64,000 nucleotides of DNA, taken from Onchidella celtica (Eukaryota > Mollusca > Gastropoda > Systellommatophora > Onchidiidae). Numbering within the stretch: position 1 is the first letter of the stretch; each line of letters starts with the position of its first letter. The notes below the pieces were generated by a model. It did no database searches. It saw nothing but the letters and a program-made list of their open reading frames with translations, and was not told the DNA's origin. Shown here piece by piece: positions 31,328-42,512 of the stretch. The stretch lies in NCBI GenBank assembly GCA_963931925.1, contig OZ007579.1, positions 49,426,119 to 49,490,118 on the forward strand, given 5' to 3'. Position numbers and translations under genes: made by a program.

Positions 31328-34300
31328 GTTTAACATACGCCTTTCCTATTTCAGTTACAAGTAGAGTCAATTATTCAAAATAAAAAATGAAATATTCAAA
31401 AATAAAATAACAATGGTTGGTGACTTTGGTTTCATGAATTTCGTACAATAAATAAAATGTCACTTTCGGCTGACACGTGTCCAAACAGGGCAGCTGAGCT
31501 ATTCTTGTCGTCATTAGGCGGTGGACCATAACAAAGAATACAAGAAGATGTAAGAAAAAACGATTTATCAGCAAGAGTCCGAGACTACACCCCATAATTC
31601 AATGTCTTAAAACTGAAGTGGATTAGTCTTGAGTCACTGCGTTCACGTGTTTGTAGGACTGGAATGTGAGGTCTTGTAAGGAAGTGATCACTTCCAGTGA
31701 CTGACCTGTAGAGACCCGCTTTTGATTGACGTCGTCAATTGTGTCCTTCATTCCCACATCCTACAGGAACAAGGATGAGAAAGATGTCTGCCTCAGTTGT
31801 ATACTATTGTATATCCTTTGAAAGTCGAGATAGCAAATGGAAAAGGTGTTTTTTCAAATATGCCTGTCGATAGATATGATCTCGCCGACATTGGGGCCAG
31901 GTCAGCAAGATATTAGAATTGTTTTCTTCGTTCTGAATGCCGATGACTGAGAAAACAGATAAAGGTAACTGAAATATCGATGACACTGGCAATAGGGAAT
32001 CTGCTGAAACGACAACAAGAGCAATAAATTGAGCTATTCAACGGCAGACACCAAATGCCTATACATGCTTTAGAAGACAACAATACAGAAACAGTTGGCA
32101 AGAGAGAAGGAAGGCGAACTCCAAAATGGTTTGGACCAAGAAAATTCAAAACTGCACTCGGCAAAAGCACATGTACATTTAATGAACTGACGTCTATCTC
32201 AGTGTTTCAAACCTAAAGACCTTCGTCGTGTCTTCACATCTACCGCTGACGAAGAAAAAGACTGCTGACACCAGGACTGATGTGATGACCACAGGAATCT
32301 CACGTGCCGAAATATGGCACTAATCTGACTCTCCAGAGTTCAAATCAGGTAGTTTTCTATTCACTTCACCTAACCATCTGCCCGTGAAGGCTATGTGGCC
32401 AACAAGAAATTCTCTACCTTTTCAGTCTAGGCAGGACCAAATTACCTATAACATCTGTCTACTGTCTACTGTCTTTTTCCGAGCGATCTCGTTCTTAATA
32501 AAAGGGTCGAGGAGCAACGTAAGTGCAAAGAAATCCGTCGCCTTACTTCTTAGTTCATCATCCACAGCGGGAGGTAAAAATAGATGGATAGTCTACAAAT
32601 AAGTACCCCAACTCAAGTCAACATTAACAGAGATTTCCAGGGTACGAAGTCATTGAAGCGGCAGATATTACCGACGTAAAACATGTACGTTTGGGCAGGA
32701 TTTGGACATATACCCCGTTCTCAAGGATAAAGTGGCACTGAGACTAAAGGTGGCCGTTCGTGCGTACGGAGACAGAAACGGAAACGGAAAGGTCAAAAAT
32801 CGTTCAAGTAGTGGAATAGAGAGAAAGTTTTTATAAGTACTAAAACGCCGTTCCAGACACACGGAAACATTCTTATTACTTGAACGATTTTTGAGGTTTC
32901 CGTTTCCGTGCACATGAAAACACAGTCTAAGACGTAGTTGGACAATATCGCTTCAAAATCTCCCTATCGAGGCGTTGTGAAGCTGTGATACAGATCGATT
33001 GCAGTCTCTGACAGCCCCAATTGTAGACTAATCAAGAACCAAAACTGACAAATAGTTCACATACCACGACAAGAGCACAATGACAAATACGGATTTGACA
33101 TGCTACCGGAGCAAGAGAGAAACCTAAAACTAAACATCAGCATCTTTCTATATGTCTGTCCGTTCGTCTACTCATACACATACACACACGCGCGAGAATT
33201 GCAGGTGAATATTTGCACAAAAATAACAAATAACATACATTCTGTGGAAAGGGTGAAACGATCAAAACAAATAATATACTTGACACAACTCCCACAATAT
33301 AAATAAATAAACGTACATGTGCATTAGCACAACAAGTGAGGAAGAAGTAAGGAAGAGAGAAAGAGTTGGGGAGGGGGGGGGGGAGAGAAAGGAAAAGAAA
33401 GAAAGAAAGAAAACCAGGAAAGAAAGAAAACATACAACCAACTATCATAACAACACAACAAATATTGCTGAAGTTCTAATCTTGAATATTTATTTCGCTG
33501 TGATTGACGAAACGAGATTGAGCTCCCACAGTCCTGGCGACCATGCATGACTGTGTAAAGTACAACCAAAAAATGCCAAGTTGCACAGCCACAAAAGGAG
33601 AATGGCCAACGATTAACGTATTGTGTCAAATTGGAGAATCAAAAGCTGTTGTTATATTTGTTGATGTTGTTTTTGGATGCTGTTGTTGTTGTCGTTGTTG
33701 TCTGTGCTGTCAGTCATATTGTTGCAATGATTTTCGTTTGCCTTTCGGATTGTTCTTATTTCTGTCTTTGTTGGGTTTTTAATTTGATCAATATTCAGGT
33801 GTTTTTTTTCTGGTGGGAGTGTTTACTTTAGAGTAAAAAGGTCCCGGGGGCTGGTGGTGTGGAGGGGGCGTTTATTTCATAGAATATGGTCGGGGGGGGG
33901 GGGAGCGAGATAAGGTGCCATGAATTATTTGTTCCGCCGGAATTTTTAATTCATTATAAACGTTCCCCCGGACGAAGTATAATACCCCCCTCACGCCAAA
34001 AAAAACAACCCCAAAATACGCTACTTTAAAAAAAAAATCGCAAATAAAAAAATATTAGTCTTTTTTGAGACAAGAATAAGATTCGAAAGATGCACTTAGT
34101 TGTCATGAAGTGATTTTGTGGTTATGTTTAGGAGTAGAACTTCACGTGCCGAGACCCGGTGAGTGGCATTTTACACTGGGCCAAGACCCTGGGGCGGGAA
34201 TGGTAGTATGTGGTAGTAAGACCTCGTGGAATGTGAGTGAGTGGAGGCACGCCAGGCGGCATGAAAGATTACATGTTGTATTGGGTTTCACGAAACTGGG

Positions 34301-34834
34301 AAACACGAATTTTGTTGATAGTGGGGGAAGGAAGCTCCACGTATTTGAATTTGTATTCAAAGGAAGTTGCAGTTATAAGTTAAGATAAAAGTGCTAGTGA
34401 GTTGCTTGGAATTCCCACCTTGGATGCACACTATTTGATTATTATCATGCAATCGAATGTATTATCCATATTGAATTAACACGGCCCTTCAGGCCTGACT
34501 ATAATAATATGACTTGTGTTGTGTGATTATTTTCGGGTGTGCCTGCATGAGTGTGAGTTAGCCTTTCGACCAATCGAATGCTACAATCTCCAAAAACCTG
34601 ACTCAGCTCGTGACATTAGTAGCATTTCAATAGGTTAACATGATGAAATGTTAGAATTCTCGAAAATATTCAATTCTGGCAAAACACAAAGGGCCGGTCG
34701 GGTGGGAACTTTTACTGTGAAATATTTGTCATGGGTGACCTTTTACAACGAAGTGTTTGTTCCGGGGGAACATCTATTTTGGGGGATCAAATTCTTCGTC
34801 ACACCGGCCCTTGGGATATGCATAGTATTAAATA
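31326..34834. other. Non-coding DNA, no gene recognised
   Basis: Open frames here are short and resemble no family I know. Visible content: the MITE-like inverted repeat at 32752-32916, a GA-rich stretch at 33337-33430, a GTT-rich stretch at 33645-33705 and a G-run at 33891-33903. Some sequence may be intronic. Confidence 0.5.
32752..32916. repeat. MITE-like imperfect inverted repeat
   Basis: A left arm containing GAAACGGAAACGGAAAGGTC and AAAAATCGTTCAAGT is mirrored by a right arm with ACTTGAACGATTTTTGAGG and TTTCCGTTTCCGTGCAC. The arms are about 36 bp and roughly 75 bp apart. The GTTTCCGTTTCCGT ends remind me of PIF/Harbinger-type MITEs, but no target duplication could be established. Confidence 0.45.
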
Positions 34835-35794
34835 CTAGCTGAGTTTGCCCGGCCCTGCCCGCGATAAATCGATTTATTAGTTTCAGTTCTGGGTGATTAT
34901 TATGGACCTGCTTTATTTTGCGTGTTCCTTTAGCTTTATTTTAATTTTGTTTGTTTTCAGATACGTTTTACTGCTCTCCCTATGCGCGTTGACACCCTAC
35001 GCATCCCGTCAGCATCCGTCAAATGGCTATGATTTGCGCACGGGTTAGTTTGTTTGTTAGTGAATACATGGCAAGGAGTGATAACGTCATGTGTTCATGG
35101 AAAAGAAATATTATAATACAATGATATCATTCTTCTGGTTCACTAAAAATGGTGAATTAAAATAGAATGAGAGAAAAAATCTATTTTGATAAATTCGGGG
35201 ACAGGAGTTTTCGTAAATTTTATGTGACGAAAACCTGGGTATGTAGATAATGTCGACGTCTGTAAAATTTGAAGCGTGTGGGCTGAGTATTAACGGAGGA
35301 GTAGGCTAACATAGCCTCCAAAGTTCACTTTTATAATAACACTGGCCGACCCGCGCAAGATATATCTTGCAAATTTTCCATGTACTAAGCGCAACCGTAT
35401 ATCTAGATCTAAGCTACATTGAAACGGCATTTGGATTCAATGCTATGACTAATATAACTTATTGTTACACCACAATTTCACTCAGAATTATTTAATTTAA
35501 TTACCCGTTCTACGAACGGTTTCGTTTCTTGGTGCGGAACCAAACTTCCGTGTTCAGTCGGCGCGTCAAAATGGTATCATTCTTCCCGGTTCACTCAAAA
35601 TGGTGAATTGAAATAGAATGCTCGAAAAACTCTGTTTTGATAAATTCGGGGACAGGAGTTTTCGTATGTTTTATGTGGCGAAAACCTGGGTATATAGATA
35701 TTGTCGACGTGTGTAAAATTTGAAGCGTGTGGGCTAAGTATTAACGGAGGAGTAGGCTAACATAGCCTCCAAATTTCACGTTTGTAATAATAGA
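34835..35794 (-). mobile_element. Non-autonomous Helitron-like element with internal duplication
   Basis: On the minus strand it starts TCTATTATTACAAACG (35794) and ends CTAG (34838-34835), with flanking A and T as Helitrons require. A G/C-rich segment capable of folding (around 34845-34863) precedes CTAG. Inside, a block of about 215 bp occurs twice (35120-35335 and 35570-35790), both containing GATAAATTCGGGGACAGGAG and GAGTAGGCTAACATAGCCTCC. No protein is coded. It could also be two adjacent copies. Confidence 0.45.
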
Positions 35795-36088
35795 TTTGCA
35801 GAAAAAAAAATAGATCGAACGCCAATGTGTCGCAACATAGAACTAATATAAACGTTCTGTGAATTATTATTATTAATTTTTTTTTTTTCTGTGCCGGCGA
35901 CACGACGACAGTCCATACTACCGCTGTATAAAATCTGAGGGCCACCGAATCAGCATTAACAGAGGAGTAGCGAAATGCGCGTCGCAATTGTCGTAACGTT
36001 TCACTTTCATAAGTATAGATTATGCTTTCATGGGATCATTAAAATGACCATTAAAACCACAACTAAGGATATGAAAATATCCTGTCAG

Positions 36089-36235
36089 CAGTATAAATCT
36101 TATTTTATTGATTGTCTTTACGGTGGTGGCTGTGAACGTTTAATGACACGACGGATACAATTATATCTGGTTGTGCAGTATAAATCTTTTGTTTTATTGA
36201 CTGTCTTTACGATGGTGGCTGTCAATGTTTAATGA
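36089..36235. repeat. Two-copy direct repeat, period about 87 bp
   Basis: CAGTATAAATCTT..TTTTATTGA.TGTCTTTACG.TGGTGGCTGT is present at about 36089-36147 and again at 36176-36235 with a few changes. No function is recognised. Confidence 0.7.
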
Positions 36236-36484
36236 CATATCAATGGATTGTATTTTGCTAAGTAAGCCAGGATGGCTGTAAAGTATTAATTGCAAACGGA
36301 TACTGATACAGCACTGACAATGCAGGAGTTTCTAGGCCTAAACCAAAAAGTGGAATTCCTAAATTCATTACGAGATTTATAAGACAACACATTTGAGAAA
36401 TCAACGTCGTCATCCGTCGGCAATGTATGGGTGATTATCTGAATGAGCTCAATTCTGTCATGCTGCAGGTCTCCACCGACAGAA

Positions 36485-36655
36485 GCGTTACAGGCAAGTA
36501 GATCGGGTATCTCATGGCCTCCAGCACCAGCATGGCCCGAAAAAATGAGACGGCCCGTGTGCACGTTGCGCACGGTAAAGATACCTAGGCAATTGGATGT
36601 CGATAAGAGCAGGCCTAGCAAGGCTGGCTGTCGGGGTAAAATTAAAAACCAATCC
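36485..36655 (+). repeat. SINE 3' module without head
   Basis: It shares CCCGTGTGCACGTTGCGCAC, a TAAAGATACC block, GAGCAGGCC and a final GGGGTAAAATT with the complete SINEs. The tRNA-like head is not recognisable upstream. The preceding 100 bp differ from the other copies. Confidence 0.6.
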
Positions 36656-37027
36656 CTATCAAGACCACCAGCACCCTCCCTTCCAGCCCCCCCACGCCCC
36701 CCCCCCCCCAAATAACGGACACAGACTCTGCACTGCGGGGAAGACGTGTCTGCTTCAGATGTAGCTGGGCTGCAATGACAATAAGGCAAAAATTCCCGAA
36801 TGGGATCAAAGGGTTAGTTTACAACTATTATCGTCACCGTCCACAAACAATGTTGCATGTCAAGAATCGGAAAAAAATGAAAATTTGATAGAGTATAGAT
36901 TTTTTCGCCGCAGATCGAATGGGACAAGTTTCAGATCGATTTGGTAACAAATTTTCAAAATATTAAGTGTTGTCATATTAAATTATGTTTTGACAACAAA
37001 AAAATGGTTCACAAACAATCACGCCAG

Positions 37028-37095
37028 TCGACATGCAACAGTCAGCGCAGCACGGTAGCTGGTTGCATGTCGACATACCATAGTTTTCCCGGACG
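37028..37095. repeat. Foldback repeat ending ATAGTTTTCCCGGACG
   Basis: GTCGACATGCAAC (37028-37040) and GTTGCATGTCGAC (37061-37073) are perfect inverted repeats about 20 bp apart, followed by CATAGTTTTCCCGGACG. A related end occurs at 38019-38036. Confidence 0.6.
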
Positions 37096-37220
37096 CTTTG
37101 AAACATTCTAAAAATAGCCCTAGTGTAGGCTATCGTGTCATACGACATCATGACCTACTCGTTCACTGCACAATATGTTATTTGGCCTGTTTCCTGTTCC
37201 TTTTTTGTTTTCCTGCATCT

Positions 37221-37600
37221 GAGTTTAACCCCCAAGCTGCGGAACCTAGCCCCCAAAGTGCAAAACCTAACCCCCAAGTTGCAGAATCTAATCCCTAAGC
37301 TGCAGAATCGAATCCCCAAGCTGCAGGACCTAATCCCCAAGCTGTAGAACCCAATCCCTAAGGTGAAGAGTCCGACCCCCTCCCCCAAGACGCAAAATCC
37401 AAAAGTCGAAAAAAGTAAACGAGGAAAAGGCCAAAAGGAGCAGATGAAAGAGCTATACAAGAACAAAATGGAATGTACAATTTCCAGAGGAAAACTTGTG
37501 CCACAACGGAAAGTCGGACCTGCCTGCAATGATATGTGCGAAAGACACTGCCATAAGAAAGTCAACGAAGAACAAAGGCTGGCTTATTATAAAATTCAAT
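37221..37600 (+). pseudogene. Possible transposon-protein fragment with a 21-bp minisatellite
   Basis: About seven 21-bp units (37229-37376; consensus CCCCAAGCTGCAGAACCTAAT) encode Pro/Gln/Ala/Glu-rich heptads, broken by stops. A Lys-rich stretch follows and then GKLVPQRKVGPACNDMCERHCHKKVNEEQRLAYY. The C-x3-C-x3-C ... E-x2-R-x3-Y pattern resembles a Cys-containing N-terminal module of uncharacterised animal transposon-like proteins as I remember them. I cannot name a family with confidence. Frame changes and stops suggest a remnant or a mis-framed exon. Confidence 0.3.
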
Positions 37601-37945
37601 TGGTTTTAATTTCTTATTTTTCATTTTTCATAGCAATGGATGACGGTTAAAAAGTGAATAGCTAAGATCATTTGAAATTTTTTAAACGATGGATTAAAAC
37701 TTTGAGGACCATTCAAGGAGGATTTGAATTGTTTGTTTATTGCTTACCACTACCAGCAATAAATTTCTTTGCGTTATGTTTGATCTTTTTATTACTGTTC
37801 AGTTTTATTGTTGGGTTATCGTTTTATTAAACTTTATTGGACATTAAGAAGAATCAATAAAAATTAGATTTATTGCTGAAATAAATCGAATAGGTACATA
37901 ACATATTGTGCCATTAATAGCTCTACACTTGCTCTTCGTACTTTT

Positions 37946-38036
37946 CATCCAGGAAAACTATTGTATGTCGACTTACAATGGCTATCAAGAAGCGCTGCTT
38001 GATTGTATGTCGCCTAACAATAGTGTTCCCGGACGA
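37946..38036. repeat. Short MITE-like foldback element
   Basis: CCAGGAAAACTATTGTATGTCGAC at the left is roughly mirrored by TATGTCGCCTAACAATAGTG plus TTCCCGG at the right. The total is about 90 bp. The right end matches the foldback at 37028-37095. Confidence 0.45.
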
Positions 38037-38739
38037 AATAAAAAAAATCATATTATCGTAAGTCTATTATCTCAAAATTGAAAGAAAATCTTGTAAAAAT
38101 ATCGCGGTAGTCATAATGGAGCATGAAATTACAAAACTTTTGATATAAGTAGTTTGTCTTTAGGACGCCTACAACCAAAATAAAACCGTTTTTTGCTTGT
38201 CCTGAAAAGTAGCGATTTTAAGACACAACAATGTTGCTGGACGGCGACGACGTAAAATCGTTTGGTTTCTCGGGGATCTCAGCCTATGACTGGGGTCCCT
38301 GGCAGGCTATTGTGATCGGCCTGCATAATATATGGATAAACCCTTTACCCCCATCCCCCTACTTTCCTTCCTCCTACTTTTTTCGCCTATGTTTACTCCT
38401 GTCTACTCTTCTAGCAGCCATCTTGTCCATGTGCTTTCTCCTAACTGAAACTGAAATGGCTACTTTTCACTAGTGAATTTACACCCTGTGGTTTTGATCA
38501 ATAATTGGACGTACACTTCTCCCATAACAGTGCAACCGACAAAGGATAAATTTTAACATTATTATTTCATTTCAAGTTTGAATAACAAAAACAATAATTA
38601 TGGCACATAACAACAAAAATTGTAATTCAAATTTTAATTCAAAAACAAAGTGTGTACAAATCCGTAATCAGCAAATTTAAAGAATCTCCAGAGAGAAGAG
38701 GAGAGAGAAGGGAGAATTAGAGAGGCGAAATGAAAGTTC

Positions 38740-39270
38740 GGTGTGGGGGATAGATGGCTGTGGGAAGAAGGTTTATCTCGTGCCTTGCTGGGTACCTCAT
38801 CTTTCACCTTTCACCCCCGCCATTGGCATTGTCCATCCACTGTAGGATGCAGCGCTCTGAAAAGGACTTCTATTCCTTCCTGTCTGATGTCTTCTCTTCC
38901 ATGTTGTTCTCCTTCTCTTTCTGTCATCCTGCTATCTCCTTCCCGCTCCACGTCCTGTTCTTTTTCATGTTTGTGGTTGCCATTCAATGGAGAGTTTTGT
39001 CCATCTACTGCCATTCATCCTTCTCACGGGTCCGGAACAATTCCACTTTTGTTGTAGCCTGAATTTTACTATGTCCGTTAGTTTTGTTTGTTTGCATATT
39101 TCAGCGTTGGGGAGCTTATCTTGTAGTCTGGTGTTATAAGCCTTCTTCTTTCCATTGCCCTCTGGGTGCCCCGTCTTATACATAATAAAGGTGGCCATTT
39201 TTCTCATTTGATGTTGTTGTTGTAGTTTTGCTTGAAACGTACGAAAGGAGCCAATTTCTCTGAAAATCAA
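38740..39270 (-). pseudogene. LINE remnant: C-terminal region of a non-LTR RT protein
   Basis: The frame 39270-38965 ends with LTDIVKFRLQQKWNCSGPVRRMN and then GSRWTKLSIEWQPQT. This matches the C-terminal region of APE-type LINE proteins (consensus-like 'KWNWAGHVARM...WTKR...W'). Downstream fragments in other frames (38960-38800) continue it with basic residues and several shifts. No RT core is present. It is inactive and old. Confidence 0.55.
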
Positions 39271-39272
39271 AA

Positions 39273-39470
39273 CAGGATGACTCTTAAACCCGGATATTAT
39301 TCTCAGATACAGCCTGCTCGGCTTTAGTGAAAAAAAAAAAAGATATTCAATGATATTTAAAAAAAAAAATTTTTTTGAGGGAGGGGGGGGGGGGGGAGGG
39401 GGGATAGAAATTTGTAATTATGTTTTTAATATTTTGTTTGAATAAACGCGAAATGAGAGTTATATTAAAA
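39273..39470. repeat. Low-complexity A/T and G runs
   Basis: A-runs and T-runs (39329-39377) are followed by a G-rich run (39378-39402) and AT-rich sequence. Possibly degraded LINE tail material. Confidence 0.5.
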
Positions 39471-39472
39471 CT

Positions 39473-39660
39473 AGCTGAGTTCCTGGCCCTGCCCGATTAA
39501 TTTATTACTATCAGTTCTGGGTGATTATTATGGACCTGTTTCATTTTGCCTGTTCCTTTAGCTTTATTTTATGTTTGTTTGTTTGTTTGCTTTTAGATAA
39601 GTTAAATGAGAATTATATTAAAATGGTGAACCGTAAAAGAGAAAAAAAAATGCAATAGTA
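39473..39660 (-). mobile_element. Helitron-like fragment (3' end)
   Basis: It starts CTAGCTGAG on the plus strand (a Helitron 3' CTAG end when read on the minus strand). It shares TTCTGGGTGATTATTATGGACC and TTTGCCTGTTCCTTTAGC-like blocks with 34835-34980. It fades out after AAAATGGTGAACCG near 39635, so the opposite end is missing. Confidence 0.5.
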
Positions 39661-40185
39661 CGTCTTTAAAACTGATATTATATTACATAGTATGTACACG
39701 TATATTAATTTTCTATGAGGAAAATGTTGAATGGTAGATGTTAGAACAGAATTTAAAATGAACAGAGTCACTGCACGTGCTTGACCGTCGTGAACTGGGG
39801 TGAAGGGCGAGATGGGAGTTGCATCATTATTTTTGGGTGAAGTGAAAATTAATAAACCAAATTGCTGAGCAGTTACACAATAAGTTAATTGTAGATCTTT
39901 AATTATGGGTTCAATATTTGTTCTCCTATTGGTTTTTCGTCTTCTCCTTCTCTTATTTATGACTTAAAGGTTACTCAGTAAAGTCTTTCTAATTCATTTG
40001 TATACTTCTTTAATCCCATTTGGCGAAATTTGCCTTAGTGTCATTGCATCCCAGTTACAACTGGACCAGACACGTCGTCGCCACTGTGCAGCTCCCGTCA
40101 GCGTTTTGTTCTTGTTGTTGTTGTTTTTGGGGGGAGGAGTGGAGAGAGGGAGTGGTAGGGTTTTAATTGCTTTTTTCTTTTAAAT
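39661..40185. other. No feature recognised
   Basis: AT-rich DNA without a coding frame of note. A GTT-rich and G-rich patch lies at 40108-40160. Confidence 0.5.
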
Positions 40186-40455
40186 TTTGCCTGGGCAGCA
40201 GCCTGTTCGGCCAGCTCTTCTCGATTCCCAACTGCCAAGGTATCTTTAAAGTGCATAATGTGCACAAGGGCCATCTAGTTTTTCGTCCTTATCCGAGAAG
40301 TCTAGGTGCTAGATCCTACCTACCATAGCATCAGGGACAGGAAAACATGAGAAAAATCCCAAAATTTCAACATGTCTGCTGCGACCGTGAATCGAACCCC
40401 GATACTTTCGGCATGTGAGGCGAGCACCTTGCCTCTGAATTAACGGGTCCCCTGA
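40186..40455 (-). mobile_element. tRNA-derived SINE
   Basis: Read on the minus strand it begins with a tRNA-like head: CTCGCCTCACATGCCGAAAG (anticodon-arm-like, resembling tRNA-Val) and box B GGTTCGATTCAC. The central part contains TTTTCCTGTCCCTGAT and AGGTAGGATC. The 3' module has a TGTGCACATTATGCACTTTAAAG stretch (imperfect hairpin) and the tail GAAGAGCTGGCCGAACAGGC. Three other copies share the same parts. It is transcribed by RNA polymerase III and depends on LINE enzymes. The gaps around A/T-rich tails prevent a clear TSD. Confidence 0.75.
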
Positions 40456-40976
40456 TTTCTTGTTAGCTTCTCTCAAACAACGCAGTTTTTTTCGATCCCC
40501 ACTTGAACGGTATGTCCCAGACTGATGTATTGCAACCAAGTGCATGCATTGCCTGGCAATCGATAATGAAAATGTGCATTTTATTGTTTTAATGTCAGAA
40601 TATAATCACGTAGTTATCGTGGCTGTTAACAGTAATATAAATTCGGTATATAACTTCAGGATCTTTCAATAAAATCTGACGAAAACCCTGAGGAGCCATT
40701 GTTTCTGTACTTCTCGTTACTTCTACTGATCGACATACTGTCTGAACAACCATCTTTGGAAAATTGAAGATTTCTCCAGTCTTCTTACCTATCAAGAAAC
40801 ATGAAGGTAAGTTAACAAAAAAAGAACAAACACTGTGTAACTAATTTTATTTGACCTGTCATTAGACTTTCATTGCATCTTGCAACATGAATGTAGTCGT
40901 AATGGGACAACATGCGGTTTCTTGTCAACCAATGGAATGTGAGGGTATACACATGTTTTTCTTAAAATGTCTACAC

Positions 40977-41075
40977 CAGTGGTTTTCAACCTTTTTCCAG
41001 GCAACCACCCCCTCAGGCCATTTGTCTTTATTTTTACCTTTAAAGTCGCATTATGGAACCGCGATTTCGCGGCTT
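40977..41075 (+). repeat. hAT-like terminal sequence
   Basis: CAGTGGTTTTCAACCTTTTTCC resembles the CAGTGGTTCTCAACC terminal repeats of several animal hAT transposons. A second, similar end (AGCGGTTCTCAACCTTTG) is at 41489-41506 in the same orientation. No transposase and no matching opposite ends were found. Confidence 0.35.
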
Positions 41076-41721
41076 TTTAATTTTTTAATTTTACTTTACA
41101 AGGAACCAATAGCAAAATATAGATTCTACAGTAGACTGAAAAATCCCAACAGCTGTAAAAGAAAAGAAAAAAAAAATGCCGAGATCCCAAAATGCAGCCC
41201 CAAAATCCCAAGGTGCTGGGAAAATTACATGGGTCGGCAACGCCGATCCTTCCACTAGTTTTAGGCTGAGACGCACATATGGCCTGCCATTAAGCACGTT
41301 GGCTCGAATTCGACAATTTATTTTTACCTCCCTTCCTCTCACCCCCCCCCCCACCAGCTTTTCGATCACGTACGCATTTCAAAAGCTTGCCGTCAAATCC
41401 CCGCTCTTCCCATGTACCAGGGTATCGCCATCAGTGAGATACGCCATGTCTTTCAGACTCTGTGATAAGGCCCTGGTGGCCTACAAGTAGCGGTTCTCAA
41501 CCTTTGTTTGTTCCATGCCCAACTTCAGTTTTTCAAAGAAACGCGCGTCCCACCATGATCGGACAATGTTAGTATAATATACAATCCGGTTAAGTTGCAC
41601 AAAACCATTAAAGTCGTGCATCTGTTAAGTTCGATGTTTTAATCCGAGCTAAACAAGGAAACCAGCAAGGCGACGTAAATGAAGTTAATTGAAGTATTAC
41701 GATCGTCTCTTTTTTTGGAGA
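41076..41721. other. No gene recognised
   Basis: Mixed non-coding DNA, with a C-run at 41342-41352 and the hAT-like end at 41489-41506. Open frames are short and unlike any family. Confidence 0.45.
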
Positions 41722-41765
41722 GACGGAGTGGCCGAACGGTTAAGCGATCTGCTTGAAAACAGGAA
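41722..41765 (+). tRNA. 5' half of a tRNA-Ser-like sequence (fragment or SINE head)
   Basis: GACGGAGTGGCCGAACGGTTAAGCGATCTGCTTGAAAACAGG reads like the D-arm and anticodon arm of tRNA-Ser(UGA): box A is TGGCCGAACGG and TTGAAAA is in the anticodon-loop position. The variable arm, T-arm (box B) and 3' acceptor strand do not follow, so it is not a functional tRNA gene. Confidence 0.45.
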
Positions 41766-41814
41766 GAAAGAGAAATGATCAAGAGCATCATTGGGTACTC
41801 GTTCGCTGGGACCA

Positions 41815-42155
41815 AATCTCGTGTTGTTATTGTCTCTTGTCCCTTGTTATTGTCTCGTGTCTCATGTTGTGAGTGCCTTGTGTCCCATATTGCTATTGTC
41901 TCGTGCCCCGTAATTCTTAGCGTCTCGTGTCCCATATTCTTACTGTCTCGTGTCCCATTCTTATTGTCTCGTGTCTCATTTTGTTAATGTCTCGTGTAAC
42001 ATGTTATTTTTTCGTGTCCCATAAATATTGTTAGTGTCTTGTGACCCATATTGTTAGTGTCTTGTGACCCATATTCTTAGTGTGGTCCCATGTTGTTATT
42101 ATCTCGTGTAACATAATTATTGTTAGTGTCTCATGATATTAGTGTCTTACAAAGA
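41815..42155. repeat. Degenerate minisatellite, about 23-bp unit
   Basis: A unit like TTATTGTCTCGTGTCCCATA is repeated about fifteen times with variable spacing and many substitutions. It starts shortly after the tRNA-Ser-like fragment and ends about 85 bp before the putative exon at 42241. Confidence 0.8.
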
Positions 42156-42240
42156 ATTATTACAACGGCTCATGCCGTCAGCATTCGTTGTTATCCCAGC
42201 GTCATCATCATCATTGTTGTCTATATTTGCAAAGGTACTG

Positions 42241-42429
42241 ATGGTCTTACTGTTGGCAGCGACCTTGCCCTACATTTCCTGCTTCTTCAATTTCAAGGTC
42301 AAGGGGAAAGAAACGGACTATATCCCCAAAGAAAATGATCCAGTATACGTTGCTGCAGTGAAAGCCCTCGAAGACTCCGGAGAGCAAATGCTCTGGTTCG
42401 AATTTGTCAATGGAGATAAATATGAGGGG
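42241..42429 (+). CDS. Putative first coding exon with signal peptide
   Basis: The ATG at 42241 opens MVLLLAATLPYISCFF, a plausible signal peptide or signal anchor. A hydrophilic stretch follows (KGKETDYIPKENDPVYV ... MLWFEFVNGDKYEG), 63 codons in all. The codons run exactly up to a consensus donor, G|GTGAGT (42430-42435), after which the frame soon stops. Codon choice (GTC, AAG, TTC-rich) looks unlike the AT-rich surroundings. The frame is open further upstream to 42133. A TTTGCAAAG (42226-42234) could be an acceptor, so the first residues are uncertain. No family is recognised and no downstream exon was found before the SINE and LINE that follow. Confidence 0.4.
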
Positions 42430-42512
42430 GTGAGTGCAGAAACTCATGCATACTGATGATTTATTTTAAAACACAGACACACATGCACACACACACTTAC
42501 TTTCTCGCGGGA

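Noticed and set aside
33137..33629. Overlapping frames on both strands rich in Phe/Pro or Arg/Lys/Glu
   Set aside because: A GA-rich low-complexity stretch (33337-33430) keeps frames open. No family seen.
36286..36789. 167-residue minus-strand frame
   Set aside because: It crosses a SINE 3' module and C-rich DNA. No domain or codon signal.
41722..41765. Functional tRNA gene
   Set aside because: The T-arm, variable arm and 3' acceptor strand are missing.
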